The notes under the pieces are model-generated. The model did not search any database and was not told the origin of the DNA. It saw only the letters and a list, made by a program, of their open reading frames with translations. From Urechis unicinctus (taxonomy: Eukaryota; Annelida; Polychaeta; Xenopneusta; Urechidae), in assembly GCA_034190875.2 (NCBI GenBank), contig CM067354.1, positions 45,198,758-45,262,757 on the forward strand: 64,000 nt of DNA, in the 5' to 3' direction. Positions 11,646 to 25,280 of the stretch are shown here, piece by piece; the first letter of the stretch is position 1, and every line of letters begins with the position of its first letter. The position numbers and the translations under genes were made by a program.

Positions 11646-13133
11646 CAAGTTGCTGAAGCCAGGTTCGGCTCTCAAGAGGACCAGTCAACCCTACCACAGA
11701 GACTACAGGTGTTCATGCAAATGAAATTATGAAGATAATAGAATGTAACTGCACGGTATTCATAGTTATGAAGCTTCAACTAACATGATTTTCATCCAAT
11801 TTTATATTATGTCCCCTGTAAGTACACAGATGGCCCACAGTTTAAATTATTTTATTATTATATACTTGCAGCGCATTAGGAACAAGAACAGCATACCATA
11901 TCATGCTGCTTACTTTGGACACAAACTGCATATAAATTAACTCTCAACTTATGTTGGCAATATTTCGTATTGTCCCGTCAGTCAGATAAAGTGTGATGCG
12001 TTTGCTGTCAGAATAAAATACAGACATCTTCGGGCGGAGTCGAACGACTGATAAAATACTCAAATTATTTTCGCCGCTCGGATCAGCTCAAAGCGCGCCA
12101 TCTCAGGGATCCTTCTTTAACTGAAATCGAGTTATCGGATCGAAAATAGGAAAACGAAACTAAACCCATTTTCCATTTTGGTTTTTCCGTTAATGAAATC
12201 TAATATCGGGAAACGAAAATGGAGTGTAAACCTATTTTCTATATATGTTTGCAAAATAATAAAATAGAAAATGGGTTGCTTACCCATTTTCAAAATGTGT
12301 TCTCAAAATACTAATATAGAAAATTGGGTTGCTTACCCATTTTCTATTTGCATTTGTGAAATTGAAAAACGAATTAACGGTGTATACCTTGATTTAAAAA
12401 TAACCAGTTGTGTGTCTGCTTCTCTCGCCGACTGTGTGATTAACGGTGCCACTCAGCGTGAAACAACAAATCGGGGTGTTGTAGAATGTGTGCCCAGCTC
12501 ATAAAAATCACTCGTCTGGTTGGACAAGTTGACTTGACAAGTCACTAGTCCGACATGACAAATCACTTGTACCGGCAAACGGACAACCATTGGTGTCGAA
12601 CCCTGACCCATTCCAAGCATTGCATCGAGAGCAGTAGCTAACAACGTGTAGCAAAATGTTTCCCCGTCCCAGCAGCCACATTCACAAAACAGGCACGACC
12701 CATCAAGCAGCCGAGCGAACAAGTCTTTCAAACGGAGCGTACCAAAACAAATATGGCGCCGAATCTTTAGAAAATATAGAACTGACAAATGAGAGACAAC
12801 GACACAAAAGTACCCGAGAATGACGGAGAGACACGGCTTGTGATTGGAGCATCCCAGATCTGGGATGCTAGTCCAGTTCAAGACGTTACCGTGTCTTAGA
12901 CTGATGGCGAGACTATTGAATATCAGAAACATGTAAGCAGGGCCCGCAGCCAACAGGCTAGGGGACCTTGACGACGACAAACGAATCTGTTTGGTGTTAC
13001 CCTTTATCGTTGTCACATGTGAAAAACGGTTTACGGTTTAGCTGATGTGGTTCGTTTTCGGTTTATAGTTTTTATTAACAAAAAACGAAACGACATATAT
13101 ACACAGACCCTTAACACCAACCTTACGTTATGT
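11646..13133. other. Non-coding DNA with degenerate short tandem repeats
   Basis: Between about 12130 and 12360 units containing GGGTTGCTTACCCATTTTC recur with a period near 60 bp, each with self-complementary GGGT/ACCC parts. A 187-codon minus-strand ORF (12453-13016) has no recognisable domain and the sequence looks like ordinary upstream DNA. I do not call it a gene. Nothing else is recognised. Confidence 0.5.
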
Positions 13134-13293
13134 AAACAAGGCGCAATCACAGTCCCGATTGCTGAACTAATAGGTCAAGTATGCATTTTGTTTAGAGATA
13201 ATATTTGTTGGTGTAATGTTGTTGATACCGTATTGCTTGTCGTCCAGGCTTGCCGTTGGAAGACATGCCTTTGGCGCTTGTGCCGAATCTAGT
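13134..13293 (+). repeat. Repeat Q, copy 1 (about 160 bp)
   Basis: From AACAAGGCGCAATCACAG to GCCGAATCTAGT. It is clearly similar (roughly nine positions in ten by eye) to 54389-54546 in the same orientation. The second copy directly follows an R-like fragment, so Q may be part of the same element family. Confidence 0.75.
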
Positions 13294-13519
13294 CGATCAT
13301 AATGTTGCTCGATCGGAACTGCAATTCATGGAGATATATTCTTATCTTTTGTTGTTTGATAATTACAATATTATCATTGAAAGTTTATAGATATATATAA
13401 ATTCATTTGAAAACAGAATAATTAAGTTCAATGTGCCCTGGGATATAAAGTGACCAGGTAACACCTGATTCAGGTGATACCCTTTACCTCTACTTGATGA
13501 ATATATACATGAACATGCG

Positions 13520-13633
<114 letters not shown>

Positions 13634-13830
13634 AACCAGCTAATTTGGTATACAACAGCACCTTTCCGTAAAGGGTTCTGGGCTCAGCTGTTTCAGTTTT
13701 CAGGAGGTCAGCTTGAAGGCCAGACATTCCTTCAAGACCACAATTTGAATTAATGGTAGTATGTGTGCGTGTGTGCGTTATACTATACCTGAATATTTGC
13801 CTGTCCACAACAGACAACAACTAATACCTA

Positions 13831-13941
<111 letters not shown>

Positions 13942-14640
13942 AAAGGTGTGTGTTAATTAAGAAATTGCAATATACGTAGGCTACCTATCTTTCTCGTCGG
14001 TGCAGTATGTGTCGAATCTTTAGCTGTGTCTTAGGGTGTGTGATCTTTATTTGGACAGCTCTCTTATACACTTTGTTGGTGTACCAATAGTCATGCTCTG
14101 TCCATGGATAATCTTACACCAAACTCATCATTGTTTGCACAGGCGAAGGTAGCAAATTCAACAGAATTATTACTGACGTCGTTCCTCCTTTGTACATTGT
14201 TCTTTGATATCAATTAATTGAGTTACAATCATAGTTCAGTACTGGTGCTAGCCATCCCTGCAAACATGAGAAACACCACTAAAGCAGTTAGGTCAAAAGA
14301 AACAATCATGATATTTATCATCAAATGCAAAGAAGGAATTCCTTCTTAGCATTAATGACACCTTAGTTGCATCACCTGATAGGTGATGTAACTATTAGAA
14401 ATATAAAATGTTTGCCAGCTCATTTTGATACCATACAAACTTTTGCATAACTTTTTATACCTAAGAGATCCATTACTAGCACAGGAGTTGGCAAAGACTG
14501 AATAGGGAAACTGCCTTCTTGAGTTGGGATTTGGGCAATATGTTTTATTAAATACTTAGCCAAATCTTAAAGTAATAAAACATATCTAACTACTTAGAAG
14601 AGAACCACCAACCAAGGACTTGATGTAATGCCTTGTACCA
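13942..14640. other. Unrecognised AT-rich DNA
   Basis: No gene, repeat or RNA is recognised. A short self-complementary stretch AAGAAGGAATTCCTTCTT lies at about 14330-14347. Confidence 0.5.
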
Positions 14641-14650
14641 ACCCTGTCCC

Positions 14651-14697
14651 TAGCCGTGCACGACGTGTATATATTTATATTACCGTCGTGCACGGCG
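14651..14697. mobile_element. 47-bp palindromic micro-MITE related to 8377-9067
   Basis: TAGCCGTGCACGACG opens it and CGTCGTGCACGGCG closes it, with a short AT spacer that contains ATTTATATTAC, also found at the right end of the 691-bp element. It is flanked by 10-bp direct repeats with one mismatch (ACCCTGTCCC 14641-14650, ACCCTGCCCC 14698-14707). It reads as the two ends of the larger MITE joined with everything inside deleted, yet with its own target duplication. Confidence 0.65.
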
Positions 14698-14994
14698 ACC
14701 CTGCCCCTACCTGCCTACACCAGCCCTACCAATGAAACCGGGGAACGCATAGCTATTGGTCAGCCTTTTCCTTGACTGTTTACAGGTTGAATGCTTATTC
14801 TGATCAGGAAAAAAATGCTTTCATGTTGAATATTACGAATAATCATATATTTACTGATAAAAAGCATGTAATGTGTTTCGTTTTCAATCGCAGATCAAAT
14901 ATTCAACCGCTGTATGGTGCTCACTTTATGACATGAGTAGCTTCGATCTAAGGGTTTTCATTCGATCGACGTATATCACTTCAATCGGCGGTCG

Positions 14995-15150
14995 TCCCCT
15001 ACCAGCTTAGTAATGTCACTTTGCTGCCTATAGTTGCTGAGTGGAATAACACGAGTCCTGGAGTAGAGATGCTTATTGGGTTTATTTAGTTTCAACAATG
15101 AAGCTCCCTGGAATGTCGTGGTCTGAATCTTGTCACAGCAGATGATTTCT
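14995..15150 (-). repeat. Old gypsy LTR fragment, subfamily B-like
   Basis: TAGTTGCTGAGTGG, CGAGTCCTGGAGTAGAG and TTTCAACAATGAAGCTCCC match the 3' half of the reversed B LTR at 25340-25450 with many substitutions. No internal sequence is attached on either side. Confidence 0.55.
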
Positions 15151-15649
15151 GTGACTGACCCATTGTCCATCTTACTTTAAAGGGAACCAGAGGACTTTGA
15201 CCATACACTATTGGCGGTCCTCAATGACCACAGGGGAAACCTACACTGGCTGATATACAATTCAGTAAAAAAAAATATATATTACAATGTACTTGCTGCC
15301 CCCTCTTTTTAGGATTTTTAGAAAATGATCACCAACAAAAAACGCCGCTTGAAAACAACCAGCACTTCTGTGGAAAGCGTCCAGGCATCAACAACCACAA
15401 TTCCCTCTCGGGCCAAAAAGACTTGCCATGTTTAGGCCCCCGCCGCCAAATCCACTCTTGCCACAGCACCACCATCCTTGTCACTTACTAACAGCCTCAG
15501 ACCAATAACCTACACTGGCTGATCATGTTCACTTGCTCCAGGACACGGTAAATGGTCTGGTCACAATCGTGGGGCAACTTTTGGACCATACTGCAGCAAT
15601 CATACAGCCTCGTCCCCTGCATTTACAAATATACCTGTCACTGGTTCAA

Positions 15650-17040
15650 CTGAAACTATCCAAGTCTCCCCTTCCCCAAATTTAAATGCTCTCCTTTGGC
15701 CCTCCGGGAAAAGAGCCAATCAGGTCAATATCGCCTACTACACAACCTATCTTACCCTTATGACAGCAATTCTGTGAACCACAACATACCAACTTCAGCT
15801 TCCCAAGTCACATACACCTCCATCTCTGATGCCATACATCTTTAAAAAAATGCTCCCCCCATGCATACATGGCAAAGAGCGACATATCGAATGCATTCCG
15901 ACTTATTCCCATCCACCCTTCCCAATACAACCTCACAGGCTTCTTTTGGCATGGCTATAACTATGATAAATGTCTACCTCAAGGATGCTCTTCTTGCCAA
16001 ATCTTTGAAACCTTTTCTTCCGCTATTGTTTGGATCTTAAACCATAAATTTCATGTGCACGATATTGTTAAAGTACTAGATGATTTTCTCTTTGTTGCTC
16101 CTGCTCAACAACAATGCCAACAGCAGCTAAATGTCTTTGTTAAACTGTGCAACCTCATTGATGTCCCTCTGGCTTCACACAAAACAATAGGCCCTGCCAC
16201 AACCTTGACTTTTCTTGGCATACAACTTGACTCATCACACATGACAGCTAGCCTCCTTTTAGATAAATTACAAACATACACACATGCAGTACAACAATGG
16301 ATCCAAGTCAAATGGCCTCCACGTTGGACACAATTACATATTACAATCCTTGAACAGTACCCAATATTCATGTGAGTCTGCATGTTTGCACCCAAAATGG
16401 CCAACTCAAACATACTATTTCACTGTGACAACCAAGCTGTTGTAGCTATCATCAACAAACAATCATCTAAGTACCCCACATTGATGCACTTCATCAGATC
16501 CTTTGTCCTGCAATTATTCGAATTTAACATTTGTTTCCATGCACAATATATACCTGGGGTAGATAATGTGTTAAGTGATGCTATTTCTCGCCTCCAGGCA
16601 CAACCAGGTCTCTTACGTCATTATGGAATGCAGCCCCTGGCTACCCCTATCCCATCACACCTCTTACCAAAGAACGACAACTTACCATTAACATCCTCCT
16701 TCACAAATCTCATAGTCATTCAACAAGCTGGTCTTATTTGCATCGCTGGAGCACATCATTTCCTTCTGTAGTAAGATACACCACAGCCCTTGCATAACCA
16801 AGGACTGAAATATTCAACCATCAGGATATATATCTCACATACTCTTACTTTACTCCAACTCACAGCTTTGCCAACACAAATCCTCCCAGCAACCAGATTC
16901 ACTTTACCTCCTACAAACATAGCAATCAAAACATGCCTAACTTAATCTTAAAACCTTAGCATCACTTTCCCAGATCACGTTACTACACTCATTCATTCCG
17001 CATCGGTAGAGCTACACAGCTGGCATCTGACAACGCTCCG
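15650..17040 (+). pseudogene. Eroded Ngaro/DIRS-type retroelement: RT, RNase H and recombinase remnants
   Basis: The region is collinear with the better preserved element at 26964-33084. At 15869-16375 an RT segment is open with SDISNAFRLIPIHPSQYN (catalytic Asp of the palm) and VLDDFLFVAP (the second, double-Asp motif). At 16382-16771 an RNase H-like part keeps FHCDNQAVVAIINKQ and HAQYIPGVDNVLSDAISR. Near 16980-17040 a broken copy of the tyrosine-recombinase box (compare HSFRIGRATQLA) is visible. Stops, frameshifts and deletions separate the parts and the central polymerase section is shortened. Gypsy copy 2 is inserted in its recombinase end at 17053, so it is the older element. Confidence 0.75.
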
Positions 17041-17052
17041 CCCCGAAGCATT

Positions 17053-17596
17053 TGTTATGATATTAATATGGCTCTTCCGACTTTTGAAGCCCTCCCCCTT
17101 TTTCAATTATCAGCATGACATGTTTTCACTGGCCCGGGTCAACCTCCCCCCTTAAGACAGGGGTGTGACCCTGATAAGTAGTCTTGGCTGATACCGTTCC
17201 CATCGGCCAATGACCTTACGAGTCCACGCCCCATGTGGATCGTCAGGCCTAGGCCTTTGAGAAATGAGGCCGGCCTTATCTGAACCAATGGGAGGTCAGC
17301 TGTTAGTGGGGTCCGAGGCATAATCCAATGCCTGAAACCCCTATAAAATAGCTGGACTCGCCAGAATTCAGGGAGAGCTACCTAGCGAAGAGACAAAGTA
17401 TCTGAACAAGTTTCTGACCGAGATTCCAGAAAAGCTAATAAGCTAAACTTGAATAAATCAACAAGAACTCAACTCCTGGTCTCGTGTGTTTTCTCTGGCT
17501 AGTGTCCCCACTCAAGCAACTACAAGCGGCAACAATATTCCTATATACGAAGGAGTGAGCGTAAGTATAAATAACGAAGAAAGATAAGTATAAGAG
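17053..17596 (+). repeat. 5' LTR of gypsy copy 2 (subfamily A)
   Basis: TGTTATGATATTAATATGGC to AGTATAAGA, about 544 bp, followed two bases later by the primer-binding site TGGTGTGAGAGTCCGG, identical to that of copy 3. It is inserted in the recombinase remnant of the eroded Ngaro-type element. Confidence 0.85.
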
Positions 17597-17668
17597 GTGG
17601 TGTGAGAGTCCGGAATTCTGTTAACTTCTACTGTTATCAGAACACAACTTCCGGTACAAGCGCTCTAC

Positions 17669-18707
17669 ATGCTCCTTCTTACAGGAAAACAGCTGACAAT
17701 TGCTACGCCGAGAAATCGCACGAATCCCAACCCAACCATGTCGCAGAGCAGCAGCAGCAATGGCGGACACCGCGAGACAACAAACACAGAGGAGAGACAG
17801 GCAAACTCCGATGCGACGGCCGTTACAGACATGGCAGCCGTCATTACCGGAGCCTTCCGCCTTCTTGCCGACAACCAGGTATCGGCACACGAAGCAACTC
17901 TGCACCAGCTCCAGTCATCCGAAAAGAGCCCCTACCTGCCCGACCGGATAACCTACGAGGGAAAGTCATTGTAAAACGTGGAGGATTTTCTCCATAGATC
18001 CATGACTTAAATGAAGCTAAATAAGGTACCTCACCAGCTTCAGGGTAATGCCCTCAGCACTGGACTCACGGGAGGGGCGTACAACTGGTACCGTTCATTA
18101 TCCACCGACGTTGCGGAAAATGTGAGCTGACTGACCGCCACAATGTGCTTACATTTTGTCAAGGAGGAACGGCGAAACCAACTGTCTCGTCTGTTCGACC
18201 GCGAACAAGGCAAAAGAGAATCCATTGACGACTATGTGGAGGACCTCACGGATATCTTATCGCGTACCATTACAGATGAGGCCGTGCGAGAGCAGCTTTT
18301 AACAAAGGGTCTCCACAAAGAAATCGGTACTTGGCTACACTGATTTGGTACACTGCGCGGACGATCGAAGTCACGACTGCCGTCGTGATTACGGTAACAC
18401 CTCTTCATACGACCGCAACAACCACAAGCATCCGTCCAGAAGCCGATATTATGTCCGGGATAACTCCCGCAATCGCGACGACGGCCGACAATACTCCCGC
18501 GAACGCGAAAACCGTCTGATTGGCTCTCAATGCTCCGTCTGCAGCCAAAGAGGGCACTCCAAAAGGAACTGCCGGCAGCAAATCTGCCACAGGTGCTATA
18601 ATGTCGGACACAACAAAGAGCAATGCCGCACTAACATAAATCTGTCCTGCTCCAAATGCAGAGAGCTAGGGCATGATAGTTCTACCTTTCGCTTCCAGGG
18701 AAACTAG
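17669..18707 (+). pseudogene. Gypsy gag, broken (copy 2)
   Basis: Gag builds the particle and binds the element RNA. The N-terminal frame (17669-17974) matches the first 100 residues of the copy 3 Gag (SQSSSS start, then ATAVTDMAAVITGAFRLLAD). It ends at a stop after GKSL where copy 3 reads on. The capsid middle survives at 18143-18343 in the 18143 frame (LSRLFDREQGKRE, DDYVEDLTDILSRTI). The basic tail and zinc knuckles lie at 18345-18707 (CSVCSQRGHSKRNC, CHRCYNVGHNKEQC, CSKCRELGHDSSTF). The last knuckle has lost its final Cys. About 300 bp between capsid and tail (compare 43600-43800) is missing. The gene ends at TAG directly after the slippery heptamer. Confidence 0.8.
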
Positions 18708-18740
18708 CATCGCCCGTTGCTGACTCTGTGAGTAACGGGC
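18698..18740 (+). promoter_or_regulatory. -1 ribosomal frameshift signal between gag and pol (copy 2)
   Basis: GGGAAAC (18698-18704) stands in the gag frame as G GGA AAC directly before TAG. After a 7-nt spacer (TAGCATC) a hairpin follows at 18712-18740. Outer arms GCCCGTT and AACGGGC pair over 7 bp, and inside them ACTC pairs with GAGT. The -1 frame is open through the heptamer into protease. The module is identical in copy 3. Confidence 0.85.
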
Positions 18741-19090
18741 CAGACCTTCAAGACGACAACATTGGAACTTCAACGGCCAATGGTAAGTACGGCACTCACA
18801 TTTTAAACCACAATGAGTTGACTATAACCCTATCAAATAAGCGATACAAAGCTAAAGTCGACTCAGGAGCTGATCTGAATTTCTTATCTGTAGACGTATT
18901 GGCCAAATTGCCACCAACATTACGGAACAGATTTAAGTCTAAAATTAGCAAATGTGTGTGTGCCAACAACACTCAGGTAACTACTCTAGGTAACATTACC
19001 TTACCATTCTATGTACATAACCAAAGGTTATCAGATTTTGTAGTATTGAGCGACTCTCACTCCCCAATGTACTAAAGAAACATTCGGCAG
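18705..19090 (+). pseudogene. Gypsy protease (copy 2), deletion near C-terminus
   Basis: Aspartic protease that cuts the Gag-Pol polyprotein. The frame is entered by -1 frameshifting from gag. The active-site motif VDSGADLNFLS (one catalytic Asp per monomer, acting as a dimer) is at about residue 43 counted from 18728. Compared with copy 3, about 17 bp is missing at 19074, just where copy 3 reads LGIPFL. This throws the frame out, so downstream pol continues in another frame from 19093. Confidence 0.8.
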
Positions 19091-19092
19091 TA

Positions 19093-22000
19093 ATGAATTT
19101 CGGAACTGGTACCATTTCATTCACAAACAATATTCCTGTACACTCTGCACAGAATATTACTATTGATCCCTTTTCTGAAATTATATGTGCAGGAAATCTT
19201 TTCCGTAAAACTGAAAACAAAACAACAGGAGAATGTTCAATTTTCCCGCATTTAAATGCTAAAGGTATTCTGTTAGCCCGCGCAGCAGTAACCGTCAATG
19301 ACAACTGCGTGCCAGTCAGATTGTTTAACACTACCCCCGTTGCAAAGTTCATCACCAAGGGTGAGAGAATTGCCACATTTGATCGCAGGGACAATGATGT
19401 AGAAACCTTCCAGTACAAAACTGATGACAATGTGAGTGCTGTTGAAAGTGAGTATGTTAAATTGAATGCATGCCATTTGCCCTCACAAGATACTAGCCAT
19501 CTACCAAATGTAGACTGGAGCCAGTCTCAGGTAAGTGAAATTGAGCGCCAACAGCTTAAAAACCTGGTAGCAGAATTCTCCGACTGTTTTGTCAATCCAA
19601 TAACCAAGGAGTTAGGGTTGACCGATAAAACTTCGTGCAAAATTGAGATTCTCCCGGGCTCTACTCCTGTTCATAAGTATCCCTATAGAATGGCTCCCCA
19701 GGGCAGACAGGAAATGGACAAAACCATCGATCAACAAATCCAACAAGGGCTAATCAAGGAAGCTCACGACGGAGCCTGGGCATCGCCGGCCATTTTAAAG
19801 AAAACCGGTGGTGGTCTCATACGTGTGATTGATTACAGAGGTCTTAATGCGGTAACCATCCCTCAAGTCCTTCGAATTCCCAGGTTAGATGAAGTGTTAG
19901 ATTGTGTAGGTGAGAACAAAGCCAAGTACTTTTCAGTTCTTGATTGCACTCAAGGGTTCCATCAAATCCCCTTAGATCCAGAGTCCAGGGATAAAACTGG
20001 GTTTTTCACACCTTCGGGAAATACAGGTATCGAACGATGCCTCAGGGCACACGGAACGCGCCGAGCGTGTTTCAATCCCTCATTGACTCTTTGTTGCGTA
20101 ACATACAATACAAATACGTCATGGCGTACATCGATGATATCTGCTGTTTTTCGCCCACATTTGACTTGCATCTTAAACATCTCCGGGAAATATTTGTACG
20201 GTTACGCGTGTCTGAGGCCCAAGCTGCCACCCTTTAATTGCACCTAATTTAAGTCTCAAAAGGCAGTCTTCAAAAGTGACATACACATTTGACGCTTAAT
20301 CTCACACATCCTTTGCTGCCACACGAAATCCAGTAAACTGTGAGTCCAGGTTTAAATTAATTGAAGACTTTTAAATTGTCTTCTTCCACGCAGCGCCAAC
20401 TTGACACAATGATATCATCAATTATATTCACAATTATTTTACCTCTATGTCTGCAGATGATAAGACAAAATCTTACAATAAGTGAAGTCAAATGCGCTAT
20501 TATCGCACCGTCTGGCATATCATGCGGACACGCGTAAAATTAGCGACCTTCTATGTTACACATTACCCATAACGCTAATCTTATTATATACAAGTATATG
20601 CGGGGTATAATCTCATGAAGGAATCTGCAGCTTAGGGAAGACGTGCGTATTTATCAAATTATTAATGGAGAAGTATCGTAAACATTTAATTCTCAATAAA
20701 TATATATGAGTTGTTTTTATTGATCTTCTCCCGCGCGTACAACACACAATTAAAGTGTCACACCGTTGTGTATCCGGACTTACATGTAAGATAGTGGCCA
20801 TGTGCAACATATATATTCTTTGAGGCATAACTATTCTAAACAGGCTCTCAGCAGCATAGCTTTCTTAAATACTATTTTGGGCAATAACCGTCACTCATTT
20901 ACCACGCGCTCCAATCACCTTATGCAAAGCAATATATAATCATTCAAACACACCTCACACTTTTCTTTGCATGATACACCAATATTTATTTTGATGTTAT
21001 AATATTATACAAAAGTTACATACTCACTCACACTTACACGCACACATTGAACATTCATAATCAAGACACACTGATCGCTGCCGTAAGATCACTTGTTCCC
21101 AGGTATATTTACGCCATACAAGAGGGAGATACGCAATGCTAACCTGAAGCTACACCCCAGAAAATGTTCGTTTGCCGTGAAAAAGGTAAAGTATCTGGGC
21201 CATATATTGCAGCCAGAAGGCATATTACCTAATCCTGACAAATTAGAAGCAATTGAATCTTACCCTACCCCCACAAAACTTAAAGATGTACGTGCTTTCC
21301 TGGGATTAACGGGCTTTTTCAGAAGGTTCATCAGTGGTTACGCAATTATTGCGCGCCCTCTATACGCTTTGACCAAGAAGAATCAATCATTCACGTGGTC
21401 GCCAGAATGCCAAACCGCATTTGACGCCTTGAAAAAGGCGCTGGTAAGTTCTCAGGTTTTAGCCTTTCCGATTTCAGCAAACCATTCGTATTGTCGACTG
21501 ATGCTAGTAAGCTAGGATTAAGCCCATGTTTTAGCCAGGAAATTGACGGCAAGCTGCGACCGATAGGGTTTGCAGGGAGAGGTCTCACTAAATCTGAAGC
21601 AAATTATTCCACTACAGAATAGGAACTTCTTGCCGTAGTATGAGGAATTCCGCACTTCAGAGTGTATCTTGAGGGACAAAAATTCCAGTTACATACTGAT
21701 CATTCCGCCCTCAAATGGATATTAGGGTTAAAGCAGCCTCTGTGTAGACTAGCAAGATGGGTCACATTCATACAGCTATTTCAATTTGAAGTGAGTCATG
21801 TTAAAGGGAAGGACAACGTTGTCCCCCACGCATTAAGCCGACGCCCCTATGATATCACCAGCACCGATGCTGATGACGTCATCGATCGTTTTCCCGATCT
21901 TGACATGGTCACCCCTGTTAATCCGCTTCCCCTTACGACAACCCCACCGTTTTGCTCCCCTCAATCGCGACCGGACAAGCCCGACTTGTTAACAGCGATT

Positions 22001-24102
22001 CACCATTCCGAAATAATTAGCAAGCCGACAACGCGGTTAACAGCAAAACTTCAGGTGAAATTTCACATGTCCCATTCGTTATTCCATCGCTTAACTCTCA
22101 GCCAGGTGAATCGGATGAAGAATTCGAGCATCAGTCTATATGCACTATTCTCGCCACTGCAGCGGGCAAGTTATCTGCCTTCCCTCGCGATCACCATAAG
22201 CATGCCTTGCTATCTTTAGATTCAGAGGACAATTATGAAACAGAAACCCTATGTGCAGTAACTGATAAGCGGACTCAACGCGCTGAGCTCCGACATCAGT
22301 TAACAAATCAAGCGACTAATTGGGACTCAATCACCTTAAGCCGAGAACCGATAAGGTGTCAGCAAAGGCTTGATCCCCAATGTAGTATAGTTTTACGACT
22401 CCTCAAGTATGGCACCGTTACCACCAATAAACAAGAGGCAGACGTGCTGCTCAAACGCGAGCAAAACTATTTTATTGCTGACGATCTCCTGTATCATATA
22501 TTAACATCACAGGGACTGAAACCAAATAAAGCAATGGAACAGTTAGTCATCCCTCAAAACCTCAAGGAACATTTCCTCAAAATGCATCACGATGCACCTC
22601 TGGGTGGCATCGTGACATCTGGGCGCATCGCGAATGATTTCAGTCATGCGGCCGCGTTATACTTGGATCGGGATGATCAGGGACATAAACGAATATGTTC
22701 ACACATGTAAGTCCTGCAATGCATCCAAAAGTTCCAATGTCTCTATTCGGCCCCCGCTTATCATCCGTGAGCCTGCCCCAGGACCGTTCCACACTATGAC
22801 AATCGACACAGTCGGCCCATTACCGAAAACGCACTTCGGTAGCGAGCACATGGTGTGTGACACAGACCAATACAGTCGCTATGTCATCGCATGGCCGACA
22901 TTACAGCCAAATCAATTGCTAAGGGTTTTGCGAGAGAGTCATCTGTGTCTATGGTGCACCCAAGCGACAGATAACGGATCGCTTTCATTAGCTCCCTATT
23001 TCAGAAATTATGCTCCCTTTTCAAAATTAAGCAAAGTTTCAGTTTGCGTACCATGCTCAAAGTCAAGGTCAAATGGAACGTTGTCAGCGCTCCATACTAA
23101 ATCTTCTAAGGAATTATGTCAGTCATAAGCAAACAGACTGGGACCAGCACCTAATGCCATTAGTATTTGCGCTGAACACTTCTGACAATCAACGGCTTGG
23201 CTATTCAAGCTATATGTTAGTATTTGGCAGAATGCCCGTGGGGATGGATCTTCCAGACCCCCTCAAATCCCCCAACACATACAAGGATCACATCGTCGAA
23301 ATGCTGCAAACACAAGCGGAAGTTTCCAAATTTGCTGAACAGCAATTAGTCGAACAACAAATGAAAATGAAGGATCAATATGATAAAACCACCAAAACCA
23401 ACCCCGTCGAAGCCGGTGACGCAGTATACGTGTACCAACCAACAATTCGAGTACGAAAAACGAAACGAAAATTACAGAAAAATTTTCATGGGCCTTTCAT
23501 CGTTGTCGGATATGCAACCCCTACCACGGTTAAATTAAAACGCCTATCAGACGGGAAGCACTTGGACAAGACAGTCAATGTTATGCGTCTGAAAAAAGTA
23601 CACATAAGGGCAAAGACCAACAAATGGGATCCGTTGAATGTCGAAGATCTCGGGGATCTATCGGAAGAGGATCTTCCCAGCGACAGCATTAACCAAGCTG
23701 CAACAGATAATGACGATTCGGACTCGGACGTGCCTGACGATGCGCCCCGCAGAGCAGGGTTACGCCCTCGACGATCGGACTGCTGACAGATTCGCTATCC
23801 CCAGCGTTGTCCACACGGCCCCTTCAACACCCTCCATGGCTAATACACCAAGCCTTCTATCCCGACGGCGTACATGCAAACAATCATTCGAAACAACACG
23901 TGCAGATGCTCCATCCCAACAAAATATCCCACCAACAACCGCCTTAACCAAAACTTCCCACAAGCCACAAGCTGTAGGTAAGGATGGGAAGACACATGAT
24001 GTAGTAAAATTGATCGGTTCAAAGGTTCCTCGATTTTCAAATAAAGTAAAGTATAACATCATGTTTGCCAGCGGACAATCTAAGTGGATTTTTTAGGACA
24101 AA
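19093..24102 (+). pseudogene. Gypsy pol: RT, RNase H, integrase (copy 2), split by an insertion
   Basis: Reverse transcriptase begins in the frame 19093-20247 with LDCTQGFHQIPLDPESRDKT (first catalytic Asp) after an intact fingers region that copy 3 lacks. The YIDD active site is at about 20130 in the alternative frame. At 20207 a 922-bp foreign fragment interrupts it. RT resumes at 21130 (RNANLKLHP region), then connection and RNase H with stops (21490-21660), then integrase: zinc-binding CKSC at about 22710, IDTVGPL with the first catalytic Asp, and a C-terminal GPF/Y-type segment (NFHGPFIVVGYA). Several frameshifts (for example near 21515, 22210, 22640, 23070) break it. The tail ends KWIF then TAG at about 24095. 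Confidence 0.85.
20208..21129 (+). repeat. Gypsy-B 3'-region fragment inserted in RT of copy 2
   Basis: It is collinear with 3505-4443 of the B-type derivative (CCCAAGCTGCCACCCTTTAATTG near the start, CATACAAGAGGGAGA at the end). The RT sequence is continuous across it when compared with copy 3, and TACGC stands on both sides (20203-20207 and 21130-21134), like a 5-bp target duplication. The fragment has no LTR ends. Confidence 0.8.

Positions 24103-25280
<1,178 letters not shown>

Noticed and set aside
12453..13016. 187-codon minus-strand ORF
   Set aside because: No domain, no splice or promoter support; length alone is not convincing in 64 kb.
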